A stretch of DNA of 64,000 bases. It comes from Mesorhizobium sp. M4B.F.Ca.ET.203.01.1.1. Its GTDB lineage: Bacteria; Pseudomonadota; Alphaproteobacteria; Rhizobiales; Rhizobiaceae. The notes under the pieces were generated by a model, which was given only the letters and a program-made list of their open reading frames with translations, did not search any database and had not been told where the DNA came from. Of this stretch, positions 18,587 to 28,772 are shown piece by piece. Within the stretch, counting starts at the first letter, position 1, and each line of letters begins with the position of its first letter. A program made the translations under genes and the position numbers. The stretch is taken from the NCBI RefSeq assembly GCF_004791025.1, contig NZ_SRUO01000001.1:372001-436000 (forward strand), in the 5' to 3' direction.

Positions 18587-19396
18587 CTACAAAGGCTCGA
18601 AGCGGAAGGCTGTTTCGGTTCGAAAAATCCGACCGACGCCCGGTGAATCGAGATGCGCTCCCGCCACGCACCAGGCATTGTCGGCGGCAAGGGCCAAGAT
18701 ATGCAGCCGGCTCGCCCGCGCCTGCTCCTGGTTAGCGTCGAATTCCCATGCGACCTCCGGCCGATCGAACTGAAGCGACGGCACATGCACGAGGTCGCCC
18801 CAAACCAACAATGTTCCGCCGTCGCTCGTGACACGAAAGCATGTGTGACCAATTTCGTGGCCCGGCGCCGCGACCGCCTCGACATTCGCGCTCAGGCGCT
18901 GCCCGGGGTCCAAAGGTTCTGCTCGATCATGGAAGCGGCTCAACCTCGCTACCGACCGGAACATGTCGAGCTCGGCTCGAGGCACGAGCAGCCTGGTGAG
19001 TTGCGGGAAACCGTCCCGGCCATCCGGATGGACGATCCCGTGGATATGATCGAGATGGGTGTGGGTGAAAGCGACCGTCCGAACTCGGTCAATGGCGATC
19101 CTCGCCTCGCTCAGCGCCTGCGGAAGAAGCCCCATCGTCGGGTGCCAGGCGTTCGAGGACCCCGTGTCGATCAGCATGATGTCTTGGCCGTCGTCGATCG
19201 CAAAGGCATTGACCGACAATCTCAGCGCGCCGTCGAAGAGCGGCACCTGCGACGGGAGATCGTCGCCAAAGGGCTCGTCTCCCGGATGGCGCAGTCGGCG
19301 GATCGGCATGTCGACATAGCCGTCGCGCAACGACGTGACGCTAATGCCCCCGATCTTGTACGCCGTGTGATGCAGCCCGGCTGAGATTCGTTCCAA
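18587..19396 (-). CDS. MBL-fold metallo-hydrolase
   Basis: A 269-residue metallo-beta-lactamase-fold enzyme. The metal motif is FTHTHLDHIHG (HxHxDH), with further ligands in PGHEIGHTCF and a late His (AGAHLDSPG). It resembles the AHL-lactonase/quorum-quenching and other two-zinc hydrolases that open esters or lactones, but the substrate cannot be fixed from sequence. The start is a TTG at 19396 preceded by AAGAGAG-like bases. It converges on the TetR gene with 9 bases between stops and is followed upstream by an aldo/keto reductase gene on the same strand, 40 bases away. Confidence 0.85.
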   Translation of the reverse strand: MERISAGLHHTAYKIGGISVTSLRDGYVDMPIRRLRHPGDEPFGDDLPSQVPLFDGALRLSVNAFAIDDGQDIMLIDTGSSNAWHPTMGLLPQALSEARIAIDRVRTVAFTHTHLDHIHGIVHPDGRDGFPQLTRLLVPRAELDMFRSVARLSRFHDRAEPLDPGQRLSANVEAVAAPGHEIGHTCFRVTSDGGTLLVWGDLVHVPSLQFDRPEVAWEFDANQEQARASRLHILALAADNAWCVAGAHLDSPGVGRIFRTETAFRFEPL

Positions 19397-19436
19397 CGCT
19401 TGCTCTCTTTACCACGATTGCGAATGCAGATTTCGG

Positions 19437-20282
19437 TCAGATCATTTCCAGCCCGCGCTTGCGCGTCGGCGGCGGGAAGGCGCGGTCGAAATCGGCGAAA
19501 TCCTCGGGCGTCAGCTTGATATCAAGCGCGGAGGCGTTCTGGCGGACATGCTCCTGCCGACTAGCCTTCGGAATGGCGATGACGCCTTCCTGCGCCATCA
19601 CCCAGGCGAGCGCGATCTGCGCGGCCGTCACGTTGTGGCGGGCGGCGATAGCTTCCAGCCTGGCATTGCGCGCCAGCGCGCCCTGCTCGACCGGCGAATA
19701 GGCCATCAGCGGGATGCCGCGCTCTCGGCTCCAGGGCGCGAGATCGAACTCAGGGCCACGGCGCGAGAGATTGTAGAGCACCTGGTTGGTCTGGACGTTG
19801 CCGCCGTCCCGCAGGCTGACCAGTTCCTCCATCTCATCCGTGTCGAAATTGCTGACGCCCCAATGGCGGATCTTGCCGGCCGCCTTCAGTGCCTCGAAGG
19901 CCTCGACGGTCTCGGTCAGCGGCACGCTGCCCGGCCAGTGCAGCAGATAGAGGTCGATGCGGTCGGTGGCGAGGCGCTTGAGGCTGTTCTCGCAGGCCCG
20001 CCGGACGCCGGCGCGCGAGGCGTTGGAGGGCAGCACCTTCGAGACCAGGAAGGTCTCGTCGCGGCGCCCGGCGATGGCCTCGGCCACCACCTCCTCGGCG
20101 CCGCCGCTGGCATACATTTCGGCGGTGTCGATCAGCGTCATGCCGAGATCCAGCCCGAGCCGCAGGGCCTTCACCTCGTCGGCGCGGCGACGGGCGTCCT
20201 CGCCCATCTTCCAGGTGCCCTGGCCGAGCACAGGCAAGGGTTCGCCCGAGGGCAGCGTGGTGGTTCTGATGGTAGATGCCAT
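19437..20282 (-). CDS. Aldo/keto reductase
   Basis: A 281-residue NADPH-dependent oxidoreductase with the (beta/alpha)8 AKR pattern. Visible are [11 protein letters not shown] at the N-terminus, [15 protein letters not shown] with the catalytic Asp and Tyr, LVSKVLP with the Lys, LYLLHWPGS with the His, and the cofactor-side [15 protein letters not shown]. It would reduce an aldehyde or ketone to an alcohol. ATG 20282 gives a standard N-terminus. It is cotranscribed by position with the metallo-hydrolase gene downstream (40 bases), but it is 89 bases downstream of the DUF305 gene, which belongs to the copper module. Confidence 0.9.
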   Translation of the reverse strand: MASTIRTTTLPSGEPLPVLGQGTWKMGEDARRRADEVKALRLGLDLGMTLIDTAEMYASGGAEEVVAEAIAGRRDETFLVSKVLPSNASRAGVRRACENSLKRLATDRIDLYLLHWPGSVPLTETVEAFEALKAAGKIRHWGVSNFDTDEMEELVSLRDGGNVQTNQVLYNLSRRGPEFDLAPWSRERGIPLMAYSPVEQGALARNARLEAIAARHNVTAAQIALAWVMAQEGVIAIPKASRQEHVRQNASALDIKLTPEDFADFDRAFPPPTRKRGLEMI

Positions 20283-20370
20283 GGCAGGCTCTCATTGACG
20301 GCGGGATCGCATCACAGGCGAAGCAAGAAATCCAGTCCCAAGCCCCGCCCGGACTTCCGGCGTGCTAAAT

Positions 20371-20763
20371 CTAGTCCGCCTGATGGGCCGCGAGCCAGGC
20401 CCGCATCTCCTTGACCTCGGCCTCCTGCGCCTTGATGACCGCTTCGGCCATCTTGCGGATCTCCGGGTCCTTGCCGTTGGCCAATTCCACCTTGGCCATG
20501 TCGATCGCGCCCTGATGATGCGGGATCATGCCGCGGACGAAGTCGACATCCGGATTGCCGGAATAGGCATTTGCCATCATGTCGGCATGCATCTTGTCCA
20601 TCGCCGCCTTGTAGCCGGCGGTCGATGGGCTCTCCGCGCCCATCGCCATGCCAGACATGTCGTGCTTCATCTCCTGCGATTGCGCCGGAACGCTTTCGAG
20701 GAAGACGGCGAGCAGCATTCCCGCCGCCATCAAGAGCAGCACAATCTTCTTGGCCAAGGTCAT
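20371..20763 (-). CDS. DUF305 (CopM-like) secreted copper-associated protein
   Basis: A 130-residue exported protein. A signal peptide (KIVLLLMAAGMLLAVFLESVPAQS) is followed by a Met/His-rich segment (MKHDMSGMAMG) and the DUF305 core with FVRGMIPHHQGAIDMA at about residues 75-90. Members such as cyanobacterial CopM bind copper in the periplasm. The gene is 43 bases downstream of the CopA-type ATPase gene on the same strand, so they likely form a copper-tolerance operon under the CueR-type promoter at 23347-23377. Copper chaperoning in the periplasm is inferred from family and context. Confidence 0.9.
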   Translation of the reverse strand: MTLAKKIVLLLMAAGMLLAVFLESVPAQSQEMKHDMSGMAMGAESPSTAGYKAAMDKMHADMMANAYSGNPDVDFVRGMIPHHQGAIDMAKVELANGKDPEIRKMAEAVIKAQEAEVKEMRAWLAAHQAD

Positions 20764-20806
20764 CCATGATCTCCTGTTGATGGACTGTCGTATTTGGGGG
20801 CTTCGC

Positions 20807-23314
20807 TCAGAGTTTCAACGTTCTGAGGCGCAAGGCGTTGCCGATGACCGAGACCGAGGACAGGCTCATCGCCGCCGCGGCCAGCATCGGCGACAAAAGC
20901 GTGCCGGTGAGCGGATAGAGCACGCCGGCAGCTATCGGCACGCCGAGCACGTTGTAGAGGAAGGCGAAGAACAGGTTCTGGCGAATGTTGCGGATCGTCG
21001 CCCGGGCCAGCGTGCGCGCCCTGACGATGCCGTTGAGGTCGCCCTTGACCAGGGTGATGCCCGCGCTTTCGACCGCGACATCGGCGCCGGTGCCCATGGC
21101 GATGCCGACATCGGCGGCGGCCAGCGCCGGCGCGTCGTTGACGCCGTCGCCGGCCATGGCGACGCCGGCGCCCTTGGCGCGCAGTTCCTCGACCAGCGCT
21201 CCCTTCTGCTCGGGCAGCAGGCCGGCGCGCACCTCGTCGATGCCAAGCTTGCCGGCGATGGCGCGCGCCGTGCGCTCATTGTCGCCAGTCGCCATGATGA
21301 TCCGCAAGCCGCTGTCGTGCAGCGCGCCGATCGCCGCAGCCGTTGTCGGCTTGACCGGGTCGGCGACGGCGACGAGGCCGGCGAGCACGCCGCCGACGGC
21401 GACGAACATCGCCGTCTTGCCCTCGCCCCGCAGCGCGTCCGCCTGCGCTGAAATCGAGACCGTGTCGACGCCGAGGTCGGCCATCATCGCCGCATTGCCG
21501 AGCGCGACCTTGCTGCCGGCCACCGTGCCGGACACACCCTTGCCGGTGACCGCCTCGAAATCGCCGGCATCGGCGACCGTCACGCCGCGTTCGACCGCGC
21601 CCTCGACGATCGCCTCGGCGAGCGGATGCTCCGAACCCTTCTCAAGCGCGGCGGCCAGCGCCAGCAGTTCGTTTTCCGCGATGCCCCCGGCGGCGAAGAC
21701 GTCGGTGAGCTTTGGCCGACCCTCGGTCAAAGTGCCGGTCTTGTCGACGATCAGCGTATCGACCGAAGCGAAGCGCTCGAGCGCTGCCGCCTCCTTGATC
21801 AGCACGCCGGCATGGGCGCCGCGCCCGGTCGCGGTCATGATCGACATCGGCGTCGCCAACCCCAGCGCGCAGGGACAGGCGATGATCAGCACCGACACCG
21901 CCGAGACGATGGCGAAGATCAGGCTTGGCTGTGGGCCGAGGATCGCCCAGGCGGCGAAAGCGGCGAGCGCGACCAGCACAACGGCCGGCACGAAATAGAA
22001 GGAAACGCGGTCGGCCAGGCCCTGGATCGGCGCCCGCGAGCGCTGCGCCTTGGCGACCAGTTCGACGATGCGCGACAGCGTCGTCTCGGCGCCGATGCGC
22101 TCGGCGCGCATGACCAGCGAGCCGTTCTTGTTGAGCGTGCCGCCGGTCAGGACGTCGCCCCCGGTCTTCTCGACCGGCAGCGGCTCGCCGGTGATCATCG
22201 ATTCGTCGATGGCCGAGCGTCCCTCGAGCACGACACCGTCGACCGGAACGGCATCGCCGGGACGGATGCGCAGCCGGTCGCCGGCCTTGACCGTGTCGAG
22301 CGGCACGTCGCTTTCGGAGCCATCAGCGCCGATCAGCCGCGCCGTCTTCGGCGCTAGGTCGAGCAAGGCGCGGATGGCCGAGCCGGTGCGCTCGCGGGCC
22401 CTGAGCTCCAGCACCTGGCCGAGGAAGACCAGCGCGACGATGACGGCGGCGGCCTCGAAATAGACCGGCACGGCGCCGCCATGGCCGCGGAACTGGTGCG
22501 GGAAGATGTCCGGGAACAGCGTGGCCGCGATGCTGTAGAGATAGGCCGCGCCGACGCCGAGCGAGATCAGCGTCCACATGTTGGGACTGCGGTTGAGGAT
22601 CGACTCCCAGCCGCGATGGAAGAAGGGAAAGGCCGCCCACAGCACGACCGGGCTCGCCAGCGCCAGCTCGGCCCATGTCTTTGTCCGGTCGTCGATGAGG
22701 CTGTCGAAGCTTAGGCCGAGCATCGGCGCCATGGCGATGACGAGCAGCGGCAGGGACAGCACCGCGCTGACCCAGAAGCGCCGCGTGAAATCGACCAGTT
22801 CGGGGTTCGGCCCTTCCTCGCCGGTCGGCACGCCCATCGGCTCCAGCGCCATGCCGCAGATCGGGCAGGCGCCCGGCTTGTCGCGGATGATCTCGGGATG
22901 CATCGGACAGGTGTATTGCGTGCCCTTCGGCATCGGCTGTGGTGCCGGCCGGTCGCCGAGATAATGGGCCGGCGCGGCCTCGAACTTGCCCTTGCAGCCG
23001 GCCGAGCAGAAATAGAAACCCTGGCCCTCATGGCGGACGAAGTGCCTGGCGCTGGCGCGATCGACGCTCATGCCGCAGACCGGATCGGTGGCGGTCAGGT
23101 ATTTTTCCGGCTCGGCGACGAATTTGGCGCGGCAGCCCTCGCTGCAGAAATGACGGATGTGGCCACCATGCTCGGCCGTCGGCTTGCCGGCGGCCGGATC
23201 GACCGTCATGCCGCAGACCGGATCGCGAACGACCGCCTCCGCGACAGGCGCGGCGGCCTTGGCGGAGCAGCAGCCGCCGGTATGCGCGTGGTGTTCATGG
23301 TCGGAATGGGCCAT
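20807..23314 (-). CDS. copA: Copper-translocating P1B-type ATPase (CopA-like)
   Basis: An 835-residue heavy-metal ATPase that would export Cu(I) from the cytosol. In place of classical HMA domains the N-terminus has a His-rich tail, two YHS-type domains (DPVCGM near residues 31 and 77) and a heavy-metal-binding domain (YTCPMHPE...ACPICGM at about 134-155). The P-type core shows the metal-pore CPC (IIACPCALGLATP), the phosphorylated Asp in VDKTGTLTEG and the hinge GDGVNDAPAL. The frame runs up to 23377, but the promoter occupies 23347-23377, so the ATG at 23314 must be the start. DUF305 follows 43 bases downstream. Confidence 0.93.
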   Translation of the reverse strand: MAHSDHEHHAHTGGCCSAKAAAPVAEAVVRDPVCGMTVDPAAGKPTAEHGGHIRHFCSEGCRAKFVAEPEKYLTATDPVCGMSVDRASARHFVRHEGQGFYFCSAGCKGKFEAAPAHYLGDRPAPQPMPKGTQYTCPMHPEIIRDKPGACPICGMALEPMGVPTGEEGPNPELVDFTRRFWVSAVLSLPLLVIAMAPMLGLSFDSLIDDRTKTWAELALASPVVLWAAFPFFHRGWESILNRSPNMWTLISLGVGAAYLYSIAATLFPDIFPHQFRGHGGAVPVYFEAAAVIVALVFLGQVLELRARERTGSAIRALLDLAPKTARLIGADGSESDVPLDTVKAGDRLRIRPGDAVPVDGVVLEGRSAIDESMITGEPLPVEKTGGDVLTGGTLNKNGSLVMRAERIGAETTLSRIVELVAKAQRSRAPIQGLADRVSFYFVPAVVLVALAAFAAWAILGPQPSLIFAIVSAVSVLIIACPCALGLATPMSIMTATGRGAHAGVLIKEAAALERFASVDTLIVDKTGTLTEGRPKLTDVFAAGGIAENELLALAAALEKGSEHPLAEAIVEGAVERGVTVADAGDFEAVTGKGVSGTVAGSKVALGNAAMMADLGVDTVSISAQADALRGEGKTAMFVAVGGVLAGLVAVADPVKPTTAAAIGALHDSGLRIIMATGDNERTARAIAGKLGIDEVRAGLLPEQKGALVEELRAKGAGVAMAGDGVNDAPALAAADVGIAMGTGADVAVESAGITLVKGDLNGIVRARTLARATIRNIRQNLFFAFLYNVLGVPIAAGVLYPLTGTLLSPMLAAAAMSLSSVSVIGNALRLRTLKL

Positions 23315-23346
23315 CTGGAATGCCTCTGATGTCTTGATCTGAGGCC

Positions 23347-23377
23347 GAGGTAGGGCTTCCAGTAACTGGAAGGTCAA
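23347..23377 (-). promoter_or_regulatory. CueR-type (MerR family) copper promoter
   Basis: On the minus strand TTGACC (23377-23372) and TACCTC (23352-23347) are separated by 19 bases, the long spacer typical of MerR-family activated promoters. The spacer contains the perfect palindrome CTTCCAGTAACTGGAAG (23356-23372), matching the known CueR operator type. Transcription would start near 23340 and give a short leader to the ATG at 23314. The likely activator is the CueR homologue at 32183. Confidence 0.88.
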
Positions 23378-23524
23378 GGGTCGGCCGCAATTTTTCTCGC
23401 CAGGCGCATTGTCGGACGGTAAAGGCAGGGCAGATCATGCGGTGTCGTGACAGGGGCTCCCCATACCCAGCACCGCGAAAACGCGCTATAGACGCCGCCC
23501 GAAAGGCGAGGCCGACCTCAGCAT

Positions 23525-26326
23525 ATGGCAAAAATCTCCCTGAAACTCGACGAGCTGATCGACGGCGTGATGCTGCGCGGCGACATGACGAAGCTGACCG
23601 CGGCCCATGCCGGCGACGGTTCCGGTCAGGCGACGCGCGGCGCCGTTCTGCAGCTGCTCAAGGCTCGGCTGGCCGATGGCCGCAAGATCGCGGAAGCCAT
23701 GCTGAGGGAGGATGGCGGCGGCACCGCCTGCGCTGCCCGGCTGTCGCATCTCATGGACGAGATCATCCGGGCGCTCTACGATTTCGCCGCGACCCACGTC
23801 TATCGCGTTAAGAACCGCTCCGCGGCCGAGCGCATGGCGGTGGTGGCGGTCGGCGGCTACGGCCGCGGCACGCTGGCGCCTGGCTCCGACATCGACCTTC
23901 TGTTCCTGCTGCCCTACAAGCAGACGCCCTGGGGCGAGCAGATCGTCGAATACATGCTCTACATGCTGTGGGATCTCGGGCTGAAAGTCGGCCATGCGAC
24001 GCGCAACATCGACGAGTGCCTGAGGCTGTCGCGCACCGACGTCACCATCCGCACCTCGATCCTGGAGGCGCGCTTCCTGTGGGGCGAACAGAAGCTCTAT
24101 GACGAGCTTTTGACGCGCTTCGACCATGAGGTGGTGCGCACCACCGGGCCCGAATATGTGCAGGCCAAGCTTGCCGAACGCGACGATCGCCACGCCAAGG
24201 CCGGCGAAAGCCGCTATCTGGTCGAACCCAACGTCAAGGACGGCAAGGGCGGGCTGCGCGACCTGCAGACCCTGTTCTGGATCGGCAAATATTTCTACCG
24301 GGTGCGCACCGGCGAGGAACTGGTCGAGAAGGCCGTCTTCACCGAGGCCGAATACCGGGAATTCCTCAAGGCCGAGGACTTTCTCTGGGCGGTGCGCTGC
24401 CACATGCACTTCCTCACCGGCAAGGCCGAGGAGCGGCTGCATTTCGACATCCAGCGCGAGATCGCCGAGCGGCTCGGCTACACCAGCCATCCCGGCCTGT
24501 CGGCGGTCGAGCGCTTCATGAAGCACTACTTCCTCGTCGCCAAGGATGTCGGCGACCTCACCCGCATCTTCTGCGCCGCGCTCGAGGAAGAGCAGGCCAA
24601 GCACGTGCCTGGCTTCAACCGCATCTTCCTCACCTTCCAGCGTCGCAAGCGCAAGCTGGCCGGCACGTCCGATTTCATCGTTGACAATCACCGCATCAAC
24701 GTCGCCGACGACATGGTGTTCGAGCGCGACCCGGTCAATCTGCTCAGGCTGTTCTGGTTCGCCGACAAGCATGGGCTGGAGTTCCACCCCGACGCGCTGA
24801 AGCTACTCACCCGTTCGCTCGGCCTCATCGGCAAGGCGCTGAGGCGCGACGAGGAGGCCAACCGGCTGTTCCTCGACATTTTGACCTCAGACCGCTACGC
24901 CGAGCTCAATCTCAGGCGCATGAACGAGGCGGGGCTGCTGAGCAAGCTGATCCCGGACTTCGGCAAGATCGTCGCCATGATGCAGTTCTCGATGTACCAC
25001 CACTATACGGTGGACGAGCACCTCATCCGCTGCATCGGCGTGTTGGCCGAGATCGAGCGCGGCGACGGCGAGAAGGTGCACCCGCTGTCGCATTCGCTGA
25101 TGCCGGGGCTGAAGAAGAGCCGCGAGGCGCTCTATGTCGCCGTGCTCCTGCACGACGTCGCCAAGGGGCGGCCGGAGGATCATTCGGAAGCCGGCGCCCG
25201 CATCGCGCGGCGCATCTGCCCGCATATGGGGCTGTCGGCCGCCGACACCGAGACGGTGGCCTGGCTGGTCGAGAACCATCTCGTGATGTCGATGACGGCG
25301 CAGACGCGCGACCTCAACGACCGCAAGACGATCGAGGATTTCGCCTCGATCGTGCAGTCGGTCGAGCGGCTGAAGCTGCTGTTGATCCTCACCGTCTGCG
25401 ATATCAGGGGTGTCGGGCCGGGCGTCTGGAACGGCTGGAAGGGGCAGTTGCTGCGCACGCTCTATTACGAAACCGAGCTGCTCTTGACCGGCGGCTTCTC
25501 CGAAGTGTCGCGCGCCGAGCGCACTTCCGCGGCGCGCGAGCGGCTGGCCGAGGCGCTGGCCAACTGGCCGGCAAAGGAGCGCAAGCGCTATGTCGCCCAG
25601 CACTACGAGAACTACCTGCTGACCGTCGATCTCGCCGACCAGCTGCGCCATGCCGAGTTCGTCCGCGAGGCGGACGCCGCCGACAAGAAGCTCGCGACCA
25701 TGGTCAAGACGCATGAGTTCGAGGCGGTGACCGAGATCACCGTCCTGGCGCAGGACCATCCACGCCTGCTGTCGGTGATCGCCGGCGCGTGCGCCGCCGC
25801 CGGCGGCAACATCGTCGATGCGCAGATCTTCACCACCTCGGACGGCCGGGCGCTGGACACGATCCTGATTTCGAGGGAATTCGACCTCGACGAGGACGAG
25901 CGCCGGCGCGCCGAACGGGTCGGCCGGCTGATCGAGGACGTGCTGTCGGGCAAGACCTGGCTGCCGGAAATGATCGAGAAGCGCACCAAGCCCAAGCGCG
26001 GCGCCAAGGTCTTCCGCATTCCGCCGCGCGCCGAGATCCGCAACACGCTGTCGAACCGCTTCTCGGTGATCGAGATCGAGGGGCTCGACCGGCCCGGCCT
26101 GCTCTCCGAGATCACCGGGGCGCTGTCCGATCTGTCGCTCGACATCGCATCGGCGCACATCACCACCTTCGGCGAGAAGGTCATCGATACCTTCTATGTC
26201 ACCGACCTCACGGGACAGAAGATCGACAGCCCGACGCGCATGGCCACCATCCACAAGCGGCTGATCGAGACCCTGGACGGCACCGCGCCGGAGCGCGGCG
26301 GCAAGGCCAGGGCGGCGGCCGAGTGA
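23525..26326 (+). CDS. glnD: Bifunctional uridylyltransferase/uridylyl-removing enzyme GlnD
   Basis: A 933-residue nitrogen sensor that uridylylates PII proteins at low glutamine and deuridylylates them at high glutamine. The nucleotidyltransferase motif [19 protein letters not shown] is near residue 111. The HD hydrolase motif [14 protein letters not shown] is near residue 541. Two C-terminal ACT domains begin near residues 737 ([18 protein letters not shown]) and 848 ([18 protein letters not shown]). The ATG at 23525 fits the family. murJ follows 40 bases downstream, the usual Rhizobiales order. Confidence 0.97.
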   Translation: MAKISLKLDELIDGVMLRGDMTKLTAAHAGDGSGQATRGAVLQLLKARLADGRKIAEAMLREDGGGTACAARLSHLMDEIIRALYDFAATHVYRVKNRSAAERMAVVAVGGYGRGTLAPGSDIDLLFLLPYKQTPWGEQIVEYMLYMLWDLGLKVGHATRNIDECLRLSRTDVTIRTSILEARFLWGEQKLYDELLTRFDHEVVRTTGPEYVQAKLAERDDRHAKAGESRYLVEPNVKDGKGGLRDLQTLFWIGKYFYRVRTGEELVEKAVFTEAEYREFLKAEDFLWAVRCHMHFLTGKAEERLHFDIQREIAERLGYTSHPGLSAVERFMKHYFLVAKDVGDLTRIFCAALEEEQAKHVPGFNRIFLTFQRRKRKLAGTSDFIVDNHRINVADDMVFERDPVNLLRLFWFADKHGLEFHPDALKLLTRSLGLIGKALRRDEEANRLFLDILTSDRYAELNLRRMNEAGLLSKLIPDFGKIVAMMQFSMYHHYTVDEHLIRCIGVLAEIERGDGEKVHPLSHSLMPGLKKSREALYVAVLLHDVAKGRPEDHSEAGARIARRICPHMGLSAADTETVAWLVENHLVMSMTAQTRDLNDRKTIEDFASIVQSVERLKLLLILTVCDIRGVGPGVWNGWKGQLLRTLYYETELLLTGGFSEVSRAERTSAARERLAEALANWPAKERKRYVAQHYENYLLTVDLADQLRHAEFVREADAADKKLATMVKTHEFEAVTEITVLAQDHPRLLSVIAGACAAAGGNIVDAQIFTTSDGRALDTILISREFDLDEDERRRAERVGRLIEDVLSGKTWLPEMIEKRTKPKRGAKVFRIPPRAEIRNTLSNRFSVIEIEGLDRPGLLSEITGALSDLSLDIASAHITTFGEKVIDTFYVTDLTGQKIDSPTRMATIHKRLIETLDGTAPERGGKARAAAE

Positions 26327-26366
26327 CCATCACTTTGTCCCAATCGCACAGGCAGTCTCCCCGCGC

Positions 26367-27974
26367 ATGAGCCTTGTCAAGAAATTCGCCACGGTCGCCT
26401 CCGGCACGCTGATGAGCCGCGCGCTCGGCTTCGGCCGCGAGATGCTGATGGCGGCGGCGCTGGGCACCGGGCCGATCGCCGACGCCTTCAACGCCGCCTT
26501 CCAGTTCCCCAACACCTTCCGCCGGCTGTTCGCCGAGGGCGCCTTCAACGCGGCCTTCGTGCCGCTGTTCGCCAAGGAGATCGAGACGCATGGCACCGAG
26601 GGCGCCAAGCGCTTCTCCGAGGAAGTGTTCGGCGTGCTGTTCACGGCACTGCTGGCGCTGACGATCGCTATGGAGTTCGCGATGCCGCTGATCGTGCGCT
26701 ACCTGGTGGCACCGGGCTTCGCCGACACGCCGGGCAAGTTCGAGACGACGGTCACGCTTGCGACCATCATGTTCCCGTATCTCATCTGCATGTCGCTCGG
26801 CGCCATGATGGCCGGCATGCTGAATTCGCTGCGCCGCTATTTCGCGGCTGCGGTGGCGCCGGTCTTCCTCAACATCATCCTGATCGGCGTGCTCGGATAC
26901 GCCTGGTACAATGGGCTGGATGCGCACGACGTCGGCTTCGGCCTGTCCTGGGGCGTGCTGGCGGCGGGGGTGGTGCAACTCGCCATCGTCTGGGTGGCGG
27001 TGCGCCATGCCGGCATCTCGATCGGCTTCCGCAGGCCGAAGATGACGCCGAGCGTCAAGCGGCTGTTGATCCTGGCGTTGCCGGCCGCGATCACCGGCGG
27101 CATCACCCAGATCAACCAGCTGATCGGCACGGCGATCGCCTCGGCGCAGGACAGCGCCGTGTCCTCGCTTGCCTATGCCGACCGCATCTACCAATTGCCA
27201 CTCGGCGTCGTCGGCGTGGCGGTGGCGATCGTGCTGTTGCCGGAACTGTCGCGGGCGCTGAAGTCGGGCAATCTGATCGAGGCAGCCAATCTGCAGAACC
27301 GTTCGGTCGAGTTCACGCTGTTCATGACCTTGCCGGCGGCGGCCGCGCTGTGGGTGATGTCGGAGCCGATCGTGCGGCTGGTCTACGAGCGCGGCGCCTT
27401 CGCCGCCAACCATTCGACGCCGATCGTGGCCTCGATCCTGGCGATCTTCGGTCTCGGCCTGCCGGCCTTCGTGCTGATCAAGGCCTTCACCCCCGGCTAT
27501 TTCGCGCGCGAGGACACGCGCACGCCGATGATGTTCGCCGCCATCTCGGTCGGCGTGAATGTCGCCACCGCGCTGTCGCTGTTTCCGTCGATGGGCGCGC
27601 CGGGCATCGCGGTGGCGTCGGCCGTCGCCGGCTGGGTCAACGCCATGATGCTGCTTGCCGTGCTGATCCGGCGCGGCCATTGGGGCCGCGACATCCCGCT
27701 GTTGAAGCGCATTCCGAGGCTGGTGCTGTCCGCCGTGATCATGGCGACCGCGCTTTACTTCGCGGAGCGGCATTTTGCGACGCAGATCGGACCCGGCTCA
27801 CCGCTGGTCGTGAAAGCAACGACGGTGCTTGCACTGGTCGCCGGGGGTGCTGCGCTCTATTTCATCGCCGCCTTCGCGACCGGCGGCGCCGATTTCGGCA
27901 TGATCCGCAGGAATGTGAAGCGCGGCGAGGCAAAGGCAGCGCCGCCGGTTACGGAACAGTCTCCAGATCCGTGA
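26367..27974 (+). CDS. murJ: Lipid II flippase MurJ (MviN)
   Basis: A 535-residue polytopic membrane protein of the MOP superfamily with about 14 membrane helices. The N-terminus (KFATVASGTLMSRALGFGREMLMAAALG) and NTFRRLFAEGAFNAAFVPLF are diagnostic of MurJ/MviN. It flips the peptidoglycan precursor lipid II across the inner membrane. It follows glnD by 40 bases and is probably cotranscribed. Its last 26 bases overlap the 3' end of the convergent vapC gene, so the toxin-antitoxin pair separates it from trpS, which normally follows. Confidence 0.95.
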   Translation: MSLVKKFATVASGTLMSRALGFGREMLMAAALGTGPIADAFNAAFQFPNTFRRLFAEGAFNAAFVPLFAKEIETHGTEGAKRFSEEVFGVLFTALLALTIAMEFAMPLIVRYLVAPGFADTPGKFETTVTLATIMFPYLICMSLGAMMAGMLNSLRRYFAAAVAPVFLNIILIGVLGYAWYNGLDAHDVGFGLSWGVLAAGVVQLAIVWVAVRHAGISIGFRRPKMTPSVKRLLILALPAAITGGITQINQLIGTAIASAQDSAVSSLAYADRIYQLPLGVVGVAVAIVLLPELSRALKSGNLIEAANLQNRSVEFTLFMTLPAAAALWVMSEPIVRLVYERGAFAANHSTPIVASILAIFGLGLPAFVLIKAFTPGYFAREDTRTPMMFAAISVGVNVATALSLFPSMGAPGIAVASAVAGWVNAMMLLAVLIRRGHWGRDIPLLKRIPRLVLSAVIMATALYFAERHFATQIGPGSPLVVKATTVLALVAGGAALYFIAAFATGGADFGMIRRNVKRGEAKAAPPVTEQSPDP

Positions 27975-28353
27975 GCCTGAATTCGTCGGCCGTGGAAAGC
28001 ATCGGAACGGCGTAGTGGCGTGCGCAAGCGTAGTGGAAACAGTCCGCCAGGTTCAGTCGGATGGCGTTGTTGCGAAACCGCGACGCGGCCTCGATGGATA
28101 GGGATGCCGCGTCCAGCGCCGGCGGCAGCTCGCGCAAGGCAATTGCGCGCTCTTCAAGAAAACGGGTCACAATCTCAGCGCTTCTGGCAACCGGTATTGC
28201 CAGCTTTTCCGGCCGGGATAGGGCCATTGAGGCTTCCCAGACAGCGATTGCGGAGGTGAATGGAGCCGAGGCGTCCACGACCGCTTGCGCGCAGCGTTCG
28301 GCCTCAGCTTCATTGCTCAGCATCGCAACGATAGCGGCTGCATCGACGAACAT
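27949..28353 (-). CDS. vapC: VapC-type PIN-domain toxin
   Basis: A 134-residue PIN-domain ribonuclease toxin. The N-terminal MFVDAAAIVAML supplies the first conserved Asp. ExxM-type residues follow in AVWEASMAL, and LNLADCFHYACARHYAVPMLSTADEF carries the later acidic residues of the PIN active site. It would cleave RNA (often tRNA or rRNA) when its antitoxin is degraded. It overlaps the antitoxin gene by one base (TGATG). The 3' end overlaps murJ convergently by 26 bases. The acidic set looks intact, so the toxin is probably functional. Confidence 0.92.
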   Translation of the reverse strand: MFVDAAAIVAMLSNEAEAERCAQAVVDASAPFTSAIAVWEASMALSRPEKLAIPVARSAEIVTRFLEERAIALRELPPALDAASLSIEAASRFRNNAIRLNLADCFHYACARHYAVPMLSTADEFRLTDLETVP

Positions 28354-28598
28354 CAGTCCTCGCCGGACAGTTCATCATAGACCGAGCGGGGCAACGGCCT
28401 GCGCGCCTGCTCGCCCAACTCAATTCCAAACTCGGCCCTCAGCCGGGCTGCCGTCTCCAACGGCGTCTCGCGGTTGCGCCGCCGTTCGAGGGCTTCGCGC
28501 ATGGCGATCACGATGGCCTCGGTGATGCCGACGCCCTCAGCTTTGGCGAAGGCGCGGGTTAGCCTGTCGGCTTCCTTGTTGTTGATATTGATGGTCAT
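28353..28598 (-). CDS. vapB: VapB-family (Rv0623-type) antitoxin
   Basis: An 81-residue antitoxin. The N-terminal part (MTININNKEADRLTRAFAKAEGVGITEAIVIAMREAL) is the Rv0623/PSK-operon type DNA-binding and dimerisation region. The tail (LPRSVYDELSGED) would wrap around the PIN toxin. The start at 28598 gives the usual length; longer in-frame extensions run antisense through trpS and are not credible. The stop overlaps the vapC start, so the two are translationally coupled. It probably represses its own promoter between 28599 and the trpS start. Confidence 0.9.
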   Translation of the reverse strand: MTININNKEADRLTRAFAKAEGVGITEAIVIAMREALERRRNRETPLETAARLRAEFGIELGEQARRPLPRSVYDELSGED

Positions 28599-28772
28599 GA
28601 CTGCATTCTTTCGTGTAGCTTGAAACATGTAGCCACCGCATGCCAATGTCAATAGCCCGTTAATCGGCACGTTGGGTGCCTCTTGATCGGATGCCGGGCT
28701 TCGTCCATAAGCGCGCCCGTCGAAAGACTTTCGCCGCGCGCGAAACGGCCCTCCACAAGCCATGAGGACATC

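Noticed and set aside
23315..23377. Upstream extension of the CopA-type ATPase
   Set aside because: These codons lie in the CueR-type promoter and its leader, upstream of the transcription start.
24887..26254. 455-aa frame antisense to glnD
   Set aside because: No family motif; the Arg/Gly/Asp-rich low-complexity sequence is typical of antisense frames in high-GC genomes.
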